A DNA stretch of 64,000 bases from Dietzia sp. NCCP-2495 (GTDB lineage: Bacteria > Actinomycetota > Actinomycetes > Mycobacteriales > Mycobacteriaceae), in the NCBI RefSeq assembly GCF_026011735.1, contig NZ_BRVN01000006.1:104234-168233 (forward strand). The letters run 5' to 3'. This document shows positions 44,183 to 51,532 of the stretch, piece after piece. The notes beneath the pieces were generated by a model. The model was not told the origin of the DNA. It did no database searches and saw nothing but the letters and a program-made list of their open reading frames with translations. Position numbers and translations under genes: made by a program. The stretch's first letter is position 1. Each line of letters starts with the position of its first letter.

Positions 44183-44668
44183 ATGCCCGCACCCCAGAAG
44201 ACTGACCCGACGCCCCTGCTCGGAAGGTGGGAACTGACCGGCTTCTCCGAACAGGACGCCGGACACCGATCAGGCAGCTACGCAATCATCTTCCGCGACC
44301 GCTCGCTCTACACCCCGGACACATTCTCTCCCGCCGGTGGCGAAACGCTCGAGATCACCGACTCCGGCGGCGAGGTCCACTTCTCGATGCGAGGCGGCGC
44401 CAAGGTCCCCTGGACCTCCGCCGAGAAAGAGCAGGGCGTCCTTCTCGACTCGATCGAGGACCAGGACGGACGCATCGTCAGCAGTGTTGCGCCCTACCTC
44501 CGCATGGAGCGACTGGTGGACGGCACCTGGGTGAGCAAATACTCAGACAGCGACCTCGACATGGACAGCAACCTGTTCACCGACGGCCCAGACCTCATCC
44601 TGATGGTCACCACCATCGTCGACGAACTCTACGTCACCAAATACTTCTACCGCTTCTCGCGTGCCTGA
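44183..44668 (+). CDS. Hypothetical protein at the end of the toxin-immunity array
   Basis: A 161-residue soluble protein, rich in predicted strands (LLGRWELTGFSEQDAG, GSYAIIFRDRSLYTPD, GGEVHFSMRGG, ELYVTKYFYRF), suggesting a beta-barrel or lipocalin-like fold; the opening 'L.G.W.L..f' is reminiscent of lipocalin-type domains. No signal peptide. A good ribosome site (GAGAGGA) precedes the ATG. It lies 27 bases after immunity copy 2 and is the last gene of the island. It may be another immunity protein; I do not recognise it. Confidence 0.65.
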   Translation: MPAPQKTDPTPLLGRWELTGFSEQDAGHRSGSYAIIFRDRSLYTPDTFSPAGGETLEITDSGGEVHFSMRGGAKVPWTSAEKEQGVLLDSIEDQDGRIVSSVAPYLRMERLVDGTWVSKYSDSDLDMDSNLFTDGPDLILMVTTIVDELYVTKYFYRFSRA

Positions 44669-44733
44669 CCACCCCTTGGGACCGGGGCGAGTCCCTGATC
44701 GACGCACCCGGAACCAAGCGTAGGCTGTCCTAC

Positions 44734-45042
44734 ATGGCCGTCGTGAAGATCAACGCCCTCAACGTCCCCGAGCAGGCCGGTGCCGAGCTCGAGCGCCGTT
44801 TCTCCGAGCGGGCCCACACCGTGGAGAACTCGCCGGGTTTCCTGGGCTTCCAGCTGCTTCGCCCCACCGGCGGCGAGTCGCGCTACTTCGTGGTGACCAC
44901 CTGGGAGGACGAGGAGTCGTTCGTCGCCTGGCGCGACGGCGATGCCCGCGCCGCCCACGCAGGCAAGCACGGTAAGCCGGTCGCCGAGGGTGCCAACCTC
45001 CTCGAGTTCGACGTGGTGATGGACGTCAAGCCCGCCGGCTGA
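44734..45042 (+). CDS. mhuD: MhuD-type haem-degrading monooxygenase
   Basis: A 102-residue ABM-fold enzyme that binds haem and opens the porphyrin ring, releasing iron. It closely follows mycobacterial MhuD: VVKINALNV (catalytic Asn), AHTVENSPGFLGFQLLRPTG, YFVVTTWEDEESF (catalytic Trp), RAAHAGKHGKPV (haem-ligand His) and LLEFDVVMDV. Homologues work as dimers in the cytosol. The ATG at 44734 has a TAGGCT-like -10 about ten bases upstream, so the mRNA may be leaderless. In M. tuberculosis mhuD (Rv3592) is close to mutY (Rv3589); here the ESX island separates them. Confidence 0.93.
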   Translation: MAVVKINALNVPEQAGAELERRFSERAHTVENSPGFLGFQLLRPTGGESRYFVVTTWEDEESFVAWRDGDARAAHAGKHGKPVAEGANLLEFDVVMDVKPAG

Positions 45043-45088
45043 CGATCCCCGCGCCCGAGACCACCACTCTCCTACAGCTCACCCGACC

Positions 45089-45481
45089 GTGGACCGCATC
45101 GCCGAGCAGCCGTTCGTCATCGCCTTCAGCCTGCTGTTCGTGATCGTGATGCTGCGCGCCAACTCCACCTACTGGCTCGGCCGTGGCGCCCTCAACGGCG
45201 GGCGGCTCAGCGAGCGGCTGGCCACCCGCCTCGACGGGCCCGCGATGCTGCGGGCCCGCCGGTTGGCCTCCCGGTACGGCGTGATTGCCGTCCCCCTGTC
45301 CTTTCTCACCATCGGGGTGCAGACGGCCATCAACTTCTCCGCCGGGTTCACCCTCATGCCCCTGCGCCGCTACCTGCCGGCAGTGACCGTGGGATGCGTA
45401 CTCTGGGCACTGCTCTACTCCACTGTCGGCATGGTCGGCTGGGCGGCAATCGCGACCCTCTGGGACCGGATCGCCGCCTGA
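45089..45481 (+). CDS. Short DedA/VTT-like membrane protein
   Basis: A 130-residue protein with three to four membrane segments (FVIAFSLLFVIVMLRANSTY, RYGVIAVPLSFLTIGVQTAI, AVTVGCVLWALLYSTVGMV). The central ASRYGVIAVPLSFLTIG, with an Arg-Tyr-Gly and a Pro in the membrane, recalls the VTT domain of DedA proteins, but it is shorter than usual (about 200). The start is a GTG at 45089 without a strong ribosome site. Lipid or solute transport function cannot be assigned. Confidence 0.6.
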   Translation: MDRIAEQPFVIAFSLLFVIVMLRANSTYWLGRGALNGGRLSERLATRLDGPAMLRARRLASRYGVIAVPLSFLTIGVQTAINFSAGFTLMPLRRYLPAVTVGCVLWALLYSTVGMVGWAAIATLWDRIAA

Positions 45482-45536
45482 CCCGGACCGCCCGGACGCG
45501 AGGTTGGTCCACCAGCGTGGTGCAGTTCGGTCCGGT

Positions 45537-46580
45537 TCAGGGCAGCGGACCCACCACCGCCGCGAGATCGTCGGCAAACCTGTCGTCTGCCAGTTCGGAC
45601 ACGTCCACCGGGTTGATCTGCCCGTCCTCGGTGAACACGTCGGCCAGGTCCTGTTCGCGCGCGATGGTCTCCGCCAACGCCACAGGGGCCCGGGTGCTTC
45701 GTCCCTGCGACAACGCGGCCGCCTCCGGTGAGACACCCACCGCCTCGCCGTAGTAGTCCGCCCACTCGGCCGGGTTCTCCGCCGTCCAGGTTCCCGCCTC
45801 GGCGATCCGGACCAGCAGGTCGGCGATCGCGGTCTGCCGCCGCGGGTCCGCCAACGCCTCGTCGGAGGCCACCCCGAACCAGAACCCGTTGGACACGCCG
45901 GAGGCGGTGACGAGGGTGCGGGCGTCGGTGGTGGTCTGGGTGATGGCGGTGTACGGGTCCCAGATGGCCCAGGCGTCGGCGTCGCCGCGGGAGAATGCTG
46001 ACCCTGCTTCGGCGGGCTGGAGGAACACCAGTTCCACGTCCTGCGGGTCGACCCCGGCCGCGCGGAGCTGCAGCAGCAGGTGCCCGTGCGCGGAGGTCCC
46101 CTTGGCCACCAGGACCTTCTTTCCGGCCAGTTCGGCCACGGACTGTACATCCGAGTCGGCGGGGACGAGGATCTGGTCACCTTCACCGCGGTTGGCGTAG
46201 GCGGACACGACGGACGCGCGGGCACCGGCGGCGGCCCCGAACACGGGCGGGGTGTTCCCGGTGACGGCCACGTCGATCTGCCCTGCGTTGAGCGCCTCGA
46301 TCTGCGGCGGGCCGGAGGTGAAGGTGGAGAACTCCACCTGGTAGGGCAGGTCGTCGAGTTGCCCGGCGGCGGCGAGGAGGGCCTGGGTGCCGCCCTTCTG
46401 GTCGCCGACGCGCAGGGTCAGGTCGGCGAGCTCCGCCACCGGGACGCGGTCAGGGGCCGGTGCGGCCGCCTCTGACTCGCGGGTGGCGCAGCCGGTGACG
46501 ACGACGAGGACCGCCAACGCCAGAGCGAGTGCGGTGACAGCGGTGCCGGATCGGGCACGGGCCGGGTGGACGGTGGTCAT
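45537..46580 (-). CDS. ssuA: Aliphatic sulfonate ABC transporter substrate-binding lipoprotein
   Basis: A 347-residue lipoprotein: signal with lipobox VVTGCATRE, then a two-lobed SsuA/TauA fold. The ligand region is LTLRVGDQKGGTQALL, with ALNAGQIDVAVTGNTPPVFG and AWAIWDPYTAITQT further on. It captures alkanesulfonates outside the membrane for the ssuBC transporter. The ATG at 46580 overlaps the ssuB stop by four bases (ATGA). It is the last gene of the ssuD-C-B-A operon; the frame extends upstream only as antisense-like sequence. Confidence 0.9.
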   Translation of the reverse strand: MTTVHPARARSGTAVTALALALAVLVVVTGCATRESEAAAPAPDRVPVAELADLTLRVGDQKGGTQALLAAAGQLDDLPYQVEFSTFTSGPPQIEALNAGQIDVAVTGNTPPVFGAAAGARASVVSAYANRGEGDQILVPADSDVQSVAELAGKKVLVAKGTSAHGHLLLQLRAAGVDPQDVELVFLQPAEAGSAFSRGDADAWAIWDPYTAITQTTTDARTLVTASGVSNGFWFGVASDEALADPRRQTAIADLLVRIAEAGTWTAENPAEWADYYGEAVGVSPEAAALSQGRSTRAPVALAETIAREQDLADVFTEDGQINPVDVSELADDRFADDLAAVVGPLP

Positions 46581-47308
46581 ATGGTGAACTCCTCGTCGGT
46601 GTCCTCGACGCCCAACGCGTCGAGGAGTGAGCGGCGGTGGTGACCGGTGGGGCCGCCCTCGCGGGGGTGGTCGATGGTCTCGGTGTGGGCGATGCGGCCG
46701 CCGCCCAGGACGTGCACCCGGTCGGCGAGGGCGATCGCCTCGTCGATGTCGTGAGTCACGAGCAGGATCCCCGGTCCGTGTCGACGCCACAGTCGCAGCA
46801 GCAGGTCGTGCATGGTTCGTCTGGTGAGCGCGTCGAGCGCGCCGAACGGTTCGTCGAGGAGCAGCAGTGAGGGTTCGGCGACCAGGGCCCGGGCCAGTGA
46901 GGTGCGCTGGGCCTGGCCGCCGGACAACTCGCCCGGGTAGGCGTCGTCCCGGCCCGCCAGCCCCACCTCGGCGAGCATCTGCGATACCCGCTCGTCCTTG
47001 ACCGAGCCGGACACGTCGACCCGGTTGAGGCCGTGTCGGACGTTGTCGGCGACGGTGCGCCACGGCAGCAATCGGGCGTCCTGGAACACCACGGCGGGCG
47101 CCCCGTCGAGGTGGGCGGTTCCGCCGTGGTCGGGGTCGAGCCCGGCGAGGATGCGCAGGGCGGTCGATTTGCCGCTGCCGCTGCGGCCGAGCAGCGCGAC
47201 GATCTGTCCGCGCGGGACCTCTAGGTCGAGTCCGTCGAGAACGGTGGTGCCTTCGAACTGACGGGTGACGTCGTGTAGTGCCCCGGCCGGGGCGTGGGTG
47301 GTGGGCAT
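46577..47308 (-). CDS. ssuB: Aliphatic sulfonate ABC transporter ATP-binding protein
   Basis: A 243-residue ABC ATPase of the nitrate/sulfonate/taurine group: Walker A ALLGRSGSGKSTALRIL, VVFQDARLLPWRTVADNV (the typical Q-loop of this group), signature YPGELSGGQAQRTSLARAL, Walker B LLLLDEPFGALDALTRR, and His switch VTHDIDEA. It powers the SsuC permease. The start is the ATG at 47308; upstream codons are open but Pro-rich. It lies 31 bp from ssuC and overlaps ssuA. Confidence 0.92.
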   Translation of the reverse strand: MPTTHAPAGALHDVTRQFEGTTVLDGLDLEVPRGQIVALLGRSGSGKSTALRILAGLDPDHGGTAHLDGAPAVVFQDARLLPWRTVADNVRHGLNRVDVSGSVKDERVSQMLAEVGLAGRDDAYPGELSGGQAQRTSLARALVAEPSLLLLDEPFGALDALTRRTMHDLLLRLWRRHGPGILLVTHDIDEAIALADRVHVLGGGRIAHTETIDHPREGGPTGHHRRSLLDALGVEDTDEEFTI

Positions 47309-47339
47309 GGGTGACCTCCGGGTCAGTGCGGGTGGGGTG

Positions 47340-48176
47340 TCAGCGGTAGTGCCGCAGGGCCCGGGCCTCGGCGGCACGGACCAGGACGTCGGTGGCGATC
47401 CCCAGCAGTGCGTACACGACCAGGCCGACGATGATTACGTCGATCCGGAAGAAGTCGCGGGCGTTCATGATGAGGTAGCCGAGGCCGGTGGTGGCGTTTA
47501 GTTGTTCGGCCACGATGAGGGTGAGCCAGGCGATCGCCAGTGACTGCCGCACACCCACGAGCACCTGCGGCGCGATGGACGGCAGGATCACCTCGGTCAG
47601 GCGCTGCCGCGGTGACAGTCCGAACACCGTGGCCATGTCGAGCAGCTTGGGGTCCACCTGGCGCAGCCCCGAGGCGGTGTTGAGGTAGATGGGAAAAACC
47701 ACACCCAGGGCGATGAGCAAGACCTTTGGCGCCTCACCGATGCCGAACCACAGGATGAACAGCGGGATCAGTCCCAGGTGGGGCAGGGCGCGGAGCATCT
47801 GCAGCGGCGGGTCGACAATCGCGTCCGCGTACCTCGAGGTGCCCACCAGGATCCCCAGCACGAGCCCGGCCACGGCGCCCAGGGCGAAGCCCTGCAGCAC
47901 GCGCAGGCTCGAGACCGCCAGGGCGTCCACGAGCTCCCCGGAGGTCACCAGGTCGAGCGCGGATTCAGCGATTAGTTGGGGTGCCGGCAATGTACGCTCG
48001 GGCAGGACCCCGGTGGCCGCAGCCACCTGCCAGATCACGATCAGGACGAGCGGACTGAGCCACCGCAGCCAGGTGAGTTCACGGCGTCGACGCCGTCGTC
48101 GTCGGGGTATTTTCTCGGCGCGGCGCGGGGAGGGTCGTGGTTCCGCGACGGGGGTCGGACGGACGATCGTGGTCAC
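47340..48176 (-). CDS. ssuC: Aliphatic sulfonate ABC transporter permease
   Basis: A 278-residue BPD-type permease with six membrane helices. The EAA loop is SPRQRLTEVILPSIAPQVLVG, and ALPHLGLIPLFILWFGIGEAP is characteristic of SsuC/TauC. The N-terminus is strongly basic ([13 protein letters not shown]). The GTG at 48176 follows AGGAGAGG. It lies 22 bp after ssuD in the operon. Confidence 0.92.
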   Translation of the reverse strand: MTTIVRPTPVAEPRPSPRRAEKIPRRRRRRRRELTWLRWLSPLVLIVIWQVAAATGVLPERTLPAPQLIAESALDLVTSGELVDALAVSSLRVLQGFALGAVAGLVLGILVGTSRYADAIVDPPLQMLRALPHLGLIPLFILWFGIGEAPKVLLIALGVVFPIYLNTASGLRQVDPKLLDMATVFGLSPRQRLTEVILPSIAPQVLVGVRQSLAIAWLTLIVAEQLNATTGLGYLIMNARDFFRIDVIIVGLVVYALLGIATDVLVRAAEARALRHYR

Positions 48177-48198
48177 GATGGGTTTCCTCTCCTGCAGG

Positions 48199-49458
48199 TC
48201 AGCCGCCGACACGGGCGGGCTCTCGGGTGTGCGCTGGCGCACGGTCCGGTGCGGTGACCGGGGACGACGTGGCTGTCCCGGATCCGGCGAACGGCACCGC
48301 CGACGAGTGGTGGCCGGAACCGCCGACGACGTGCGGCGGGGACCACAGGCCCCGTCGCGCGAGCACCGGGAGCACGCCCTCGCCGAAGGTGTAGGTCTCC
48401 TCCAGGTGCGGATACCCGGAGAACACGAAGTGGCTCAGCCCCAGCTCCGCGTACTCGGCGATCCGGTCGGCCACCTCCTCGTGCGATCCCACGAGAGCCG
48501 TCCCCGCACCGCCACGGACCAGCCCGACGCCGGCCCAGAGGTTCGGTGCGATCTCCAGTGCGTCGGCCCTGCCCCCGTGGAGATCGAGCATCCGGCGCTG
48601 TCCCTCCGATTCGCTGGCACGTAGGGACGCCTGCACCCGCTCGACGTCGGCCGGATCGATCCCACGGAGGAGTCGTTCGGCCTCGGCCCATGCCTGTTCC
48701 GAGGTGTCGCGGGCGATCACGTGGAGCCGGATACCGAAGGACGGCGTCCGGCCGTTGGCGGCCGCGGCCACCCGGACCCGGTCGAGCTTCTCGGCGACAG
48801 GGGCCGGGGGTTCGCCCCAGGTCAGATACGTGTCCGCATGACGGGCGGCGACACGGATCCCGGCCGTGGAGGAACCGCCGAAGAAGATCGGCGGCGCGGC
48901 GTCGGGGCGGCGCCCCAGGACCGAGTCGACCACGGCGAGGTGTTCGCCTTCGAAGGACAGCGGCTCCGGCGAGGTCCACAGTCCACGCACGATCTCCAGG
49001 AACTCGTCCGCCCGGGCGTACCGGGCCTCCTTGTCGAGGAAGTCGCCGTAGGCGCGCTGTTCCCGGGATTCTCCGCCGGTCACCACGTTGAGCAGCAGCC
49101 GTCTGTGGGTCTGCCACTGGAAGGTCGTGGCCATCTGGGCGGCCAGGGTCGGGCTCATCAGACCGGGCCGGAGCGCGACGAGGAACTTGATCCGCTCGCT
49201 GGACTCGGCGAGCAGCGACGAGGTCAACAATGCGTCCTCACACCACGCGCCGGTCGGCGTGAGCAGTGACTCGAACCCGTTGTGTTCGGCCGCGGCCACG
49301 ATCTGGCGGAGGTACGGCAGGGTGGCGGGCCGGTCGCCCGACATGAAGGTGCCGTGGCCCCCGGCCACGAGGTGTCGCGAATCGCCATAGGTGGGCAGAA
49401 ACCAGTGAAAGTGCAGGTTCTCGTGCTCGGCGGCGGGGTCGGTCGGATGGGTGGCCAC
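48199..49458 (-). CDS. ssuD: FMNH2-dependent alkanesulfonate monooxygenase
   Basis: A 419-residue flavin-dependent monooxygenase of the bacterial luciferase-like family. It splits alkanesulfonates to aldehyde and sulfite using FMNH2 and O2. Visible blocks are NLHFHWFLPTYGDSRHL, NVVTGGESREQRAYGDF, PPIFFGGSSTAGIRVAARHA and YLTWGEPPAPVAEKL. A roughly 35-residue Ser/Pro-rich tail follows the core. The GTG start has GAGGAG upstream. It opens the ssuD-C-B-A operon. A flavin reductase that could supply FMNH2 is encoded at 50889. Confidence 0.9.
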   Translation of the reverse strand: MATHPTDPAAEHENLHFHWFLPTYGDSRHLVAGGHGTFMSGDRPATLPYLRQIVAAAEHNGFESLLTPTGAWCEDALLTSSLLAESSERIKFLVALRPGLMSPTLAAQMATTFQWQTHRRLLLNVVTGGESREQRAYGDFLDKEARYARADEFLEIVRGLWTSPEPLSFEGEHLAVVDSVLGRRPDAAPPIFFGGSSTAGIRVAARHADTYLTWGEPPAPVAEKLDRVRVAAAANGRTPSFGIRLHVIARDTSEQAWAEAERLLRGIDPADVERVQASLRASESEGQRRMLDLHGGRADALEIAPNLWAGVGLVRGGAGTALVGSHEEVADRIAEYAELGLSHFVFSGYPHLEETYTFGEGVLPVLARRGLWSPPHVVGGSGHHSSAVPFAGSGTATSSPVTAPDRAPAHTREPARVGG

Positions 49459-49566
49459 GAAGTACTCCTCGGGGGTCGGGCTTAGTGTCGGACCGACTCA
49501 TCGTGGAGCCGGCCGACACGGGAAACCCAGAGTTGCGATCACCGCGATCGAAACGCTTAACTCCAC

Positions 49567-49582
49567 CAGACAGATCGGTCTA
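49567..49582 (+). promoter_or_regulatory. McbR-type operator in the regulator promoter
   Basis: CAGACAGATCGGTCTA matches the Corynebacterium McbR consensus TAGAC-N6-GTCTA with one mismatch in the first half. McbR is a TetR-type repressor of sulfur and methionine genes and, in C. glutamicum, represses the regulator gene ssuR. The site lies 24 bp before the ATG of the ROK regulator, within the 147-bp divergent promoter region shared with ssuD. A better copy is at 63062. Confidence 0.65.
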
Positions 49583-49605
49583 TTCTCTGTGCTACTGTCC
49601 TCCCC

Positions 49606-50781
49606 ATGCCCACTCCGTCCCCCGTCGCCGACCTGCGCCTTTCCGACTCCAGCGCGTCGCGGGTCATGCGGACGATCCGCTTCCGGGGCCCCGTCTCCCG
49701 ACCCGAGATCGCCGCGACGACCGGGCTGTCGGTGGCGACCGTCGGCCGCGCGACCTCCGCATTGGTGGCCGCGGGCGCCATCCGGGAACGACCCGAGCTC
49801 ATGCATGACGGATCGGTCGGACGCCCGAGCGTCCCGGTGGAGATCGACCCGTCCGGCCCGGTGGCCGTCGCCGTGCACATCGGACTACACCGCAGTGTGG
49901 TGGCGGTGTGCGACCTCGCGTGCCGCATCCTGTCCGAGCACGCGATCGACACACCCGGACGCGACCCGGCGCGCATCGCCGACGAACTGACCGCGGTCGC
50001 GTTCCGACTCCTTGACGGCCACCGCGACCGCCGGCTGGTCCGGGGCGGGATCGCCACCGCCGCCCGGATCACCGGAGCGGGGCGGATCATCCACGACCTA
50101 CTCGGATGGGAGGACGTGCCCGTCACAAACCTGTTCGCCGAACGGATCGGGGTGCCGTTCTCGGTGGCCCCGCACGTCGAAGCCATGGCCGCGACGGAAC
50201 TACTGGTGGGGCACGAGATCCACGAGGGCACCACCCTGGTCGTCTACGCGCGCGAGCATCTGGGCTCCGCACTCGTGATCGACGGTGTCGTCCACCAGCC
50301 GCGGGCGGGCTCCCCGGACCTGACGCATTTGCCCGTCGGGGCCACCGACCTGCTCGACGACCGCGGCGCAGGTGTCCTGGACGTGGTCGGCGACTCCGGG
50401 ATCCTCCGGGCCGCGACCCGCCACCGCATCGAGGTGGGAACGGTGGCCGAACTCGCCGTGCGGGCACGGCGGGACCCGGTGGCGGACGCGATCCTCGTCG
50501 AGCGGGCCACCGTCCTGGGCCGCCTGGTGGGCCTGTTGTCCTCCGTCACCCGACCCGACGCCGTGGTCCTGTGCGGTCAGGCCTTCACCGACCATCCGAA
50601 GTATCTGTCCGCACTGATCACCTCGACCCGGAGGATCCGGCTCGTGGGAGGGATGCCGGATCTCCGGGTCTCGACGGCCGGTGGCCGCATCCAACAGTTC
50701 GCCGCCATGGCCGTGGCTCTGGACGCGATCTCCGTGGATCCCACGCGAGCGCTCGCAGCCCGCGAACTCACGGCGCAGTAG
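49606..50781 (+). CDS. ssuR: ROK-type transcriptional regulator (SsuR-like)
   Basis: A 391-residue regulator. The N-terminal winged helix (residues 15-65: VMRTIRFRGPVSRPEIAATT, LSVATVGRATSALVAAGAI) is followed by a ROK ATPase-fold domain (PVAVAVHIGLHRSVVAVCDL, TTLVVYAREHLGSALVIDGV). The usual zinc Cys cluster of ROK repressors seems absent. It is divergent from ssuDCBA; in C. glutamicum the ROK-type SsuR activates these genes when sulfate is scarce, so the same role is inferred. A McbR-type site lies in its promoter. Confidence 0.82.
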   Translation: MPTPSPVADLRLSDSSASRVMRTIRFRGPVSRPEIAATTGLSVATVGRATSALVAAGAIRERPELMHDGSVGRPSVPVEIDPSGPVAVAVHIGLHRSVVAVCDLACRILSEHAIDTPGRDPARIADELTAVAFRLLDGHRDRRLVRGGIATAARITGAGRIIHDLLGWEDVPVTNLFAERIGVPFSVAPHVEAMAATELLVGHEIHEGTTLVVYAREHLGSALVIDGVVHQPRAGSPDLTHLPVGATDLLDDRGAGVLDVVGDSGILRAATRHRIEVGTVAELAVRARRDPVADAILVERATVLGRLVGLLSSVTRPDAVVLCGQAFTDHPKYLSALITSTRRIRLVGGMPDLRVSTAGGRIQQFAAMAVALDAISVDPTRALAARELTAQ

Positions 50782-50888
50782 GCCCCGGTTCATGCCGCCG
50801 TGGTGGGCGGATTCCCCCGCACGCTTCTTTTGCCTCACCGTGAACAGAAGTCTCGACATCCGTAGCGTGCAGACCGCAGACTTCCGTC

Positions 50889-51413
50889 ATGTCTGAACAC
50901 CGGTCGTTATCCCCTGCACTCCCGTCCGTCTCCCCCGAGATCCACCGGCGCGCCATGCGGACGCACCCCGCCGGCGTCACGATCGTAACCCTGGACGGCC
51001 CCCACGGACCGGTCGGCTTCACCGCATCATCCCCCTCGAGCCTGTCGGCCGAACCCGCCCTGATCAGTTTCAACGTGGGGATCTCCTCGTCGAGCCTGGC
51101 GGCCGTCCTCGATGCCCGAACCGCCGTCGTGCATCTACTCGGAGAAGGGGACGAGCATCTCGCGCTCCGCTTCGCCGGTCCGTCGCATCTGCGGTTCGCC
51201 GACACCGCACTGTGGACCCGTGCAGAGAACGGTGAACCACTCCTGCACGGCGGACGTGTCCGACTGCGGGTCGCCCTTGACCGTCTGGTGCCCGCCGGCG
51301 ATCACGTCCTGGTGATCGCACGCCTGCTCAACGCCTGGTTCCACGAGGCGCCCGCCGACCCGCTGGTGATCCTCGACGGCGGATTCCGTTCGGTGTCGGG
51401 GGCGTCTCACTAG
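50889..51413 (+). CDS. Flavin reductase-like FMN-binding protein
   Basis: A 174-residue flavin reductase-domain protein: FRTHPAGVTIVTLDG-type start (AMRTHPAGVTIVTLDG), GPVGFTASSPSSLSAEPALI and the C-terminal DHVLVIARLLNAWF. Such enzymes reduce FMN with NAD(P)H. Its place after the sulfonate regulator suggests that it feeds reduced flavin to the SsuD monooxygenase, like SsuE/SsuI, though of a different fold class from SsuE. The ATG is the first start; no strong ribosome site is visible. Confidence 0.82.
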   Translation: MSEHRSLSPALPSVSPEIHRRAMRTHPAGVTIVTLDGPHGPVGFTASSPSSLSAEPALISFNVGISSSSLAAVLDARTAVVHLLGEGDEHLALRFAGPSHLRFADTALWTRAENGEPLLHGGRVRLRVALDRLVPAGDHVLVIARLLNAWFHEAPADPLVILDGGFRSVSGASH

Positions 51414-51474
51414 TCGGGCATCACCCGGCAATCCGCGAAGCGGACGGAAACTGATACATCGAAAGAAATGGGGC

Positions 51475-51505
51475 GACCCCCGCCCTCGGTCAGAGGGCGG
51501 GGGTC
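51475..51505. terminator. Bidirectional intrinsic terminator between flavin reductase and clpC
   Basis: GACCCCCGCCCTC (51475-51487) and GAGGGCGGGGGTC (51493-51505) form a perfect 13-bp stem with a five-base loop (GGTCA). It separates the convergent flavin reductase gene (ends 51413) and clpC (ends 51533) and can end both transcripts. Confidence 0.85.
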
Positions 51506-51532
51506 GTCTGTTCCGGTCGGGACCCTCGCGGA

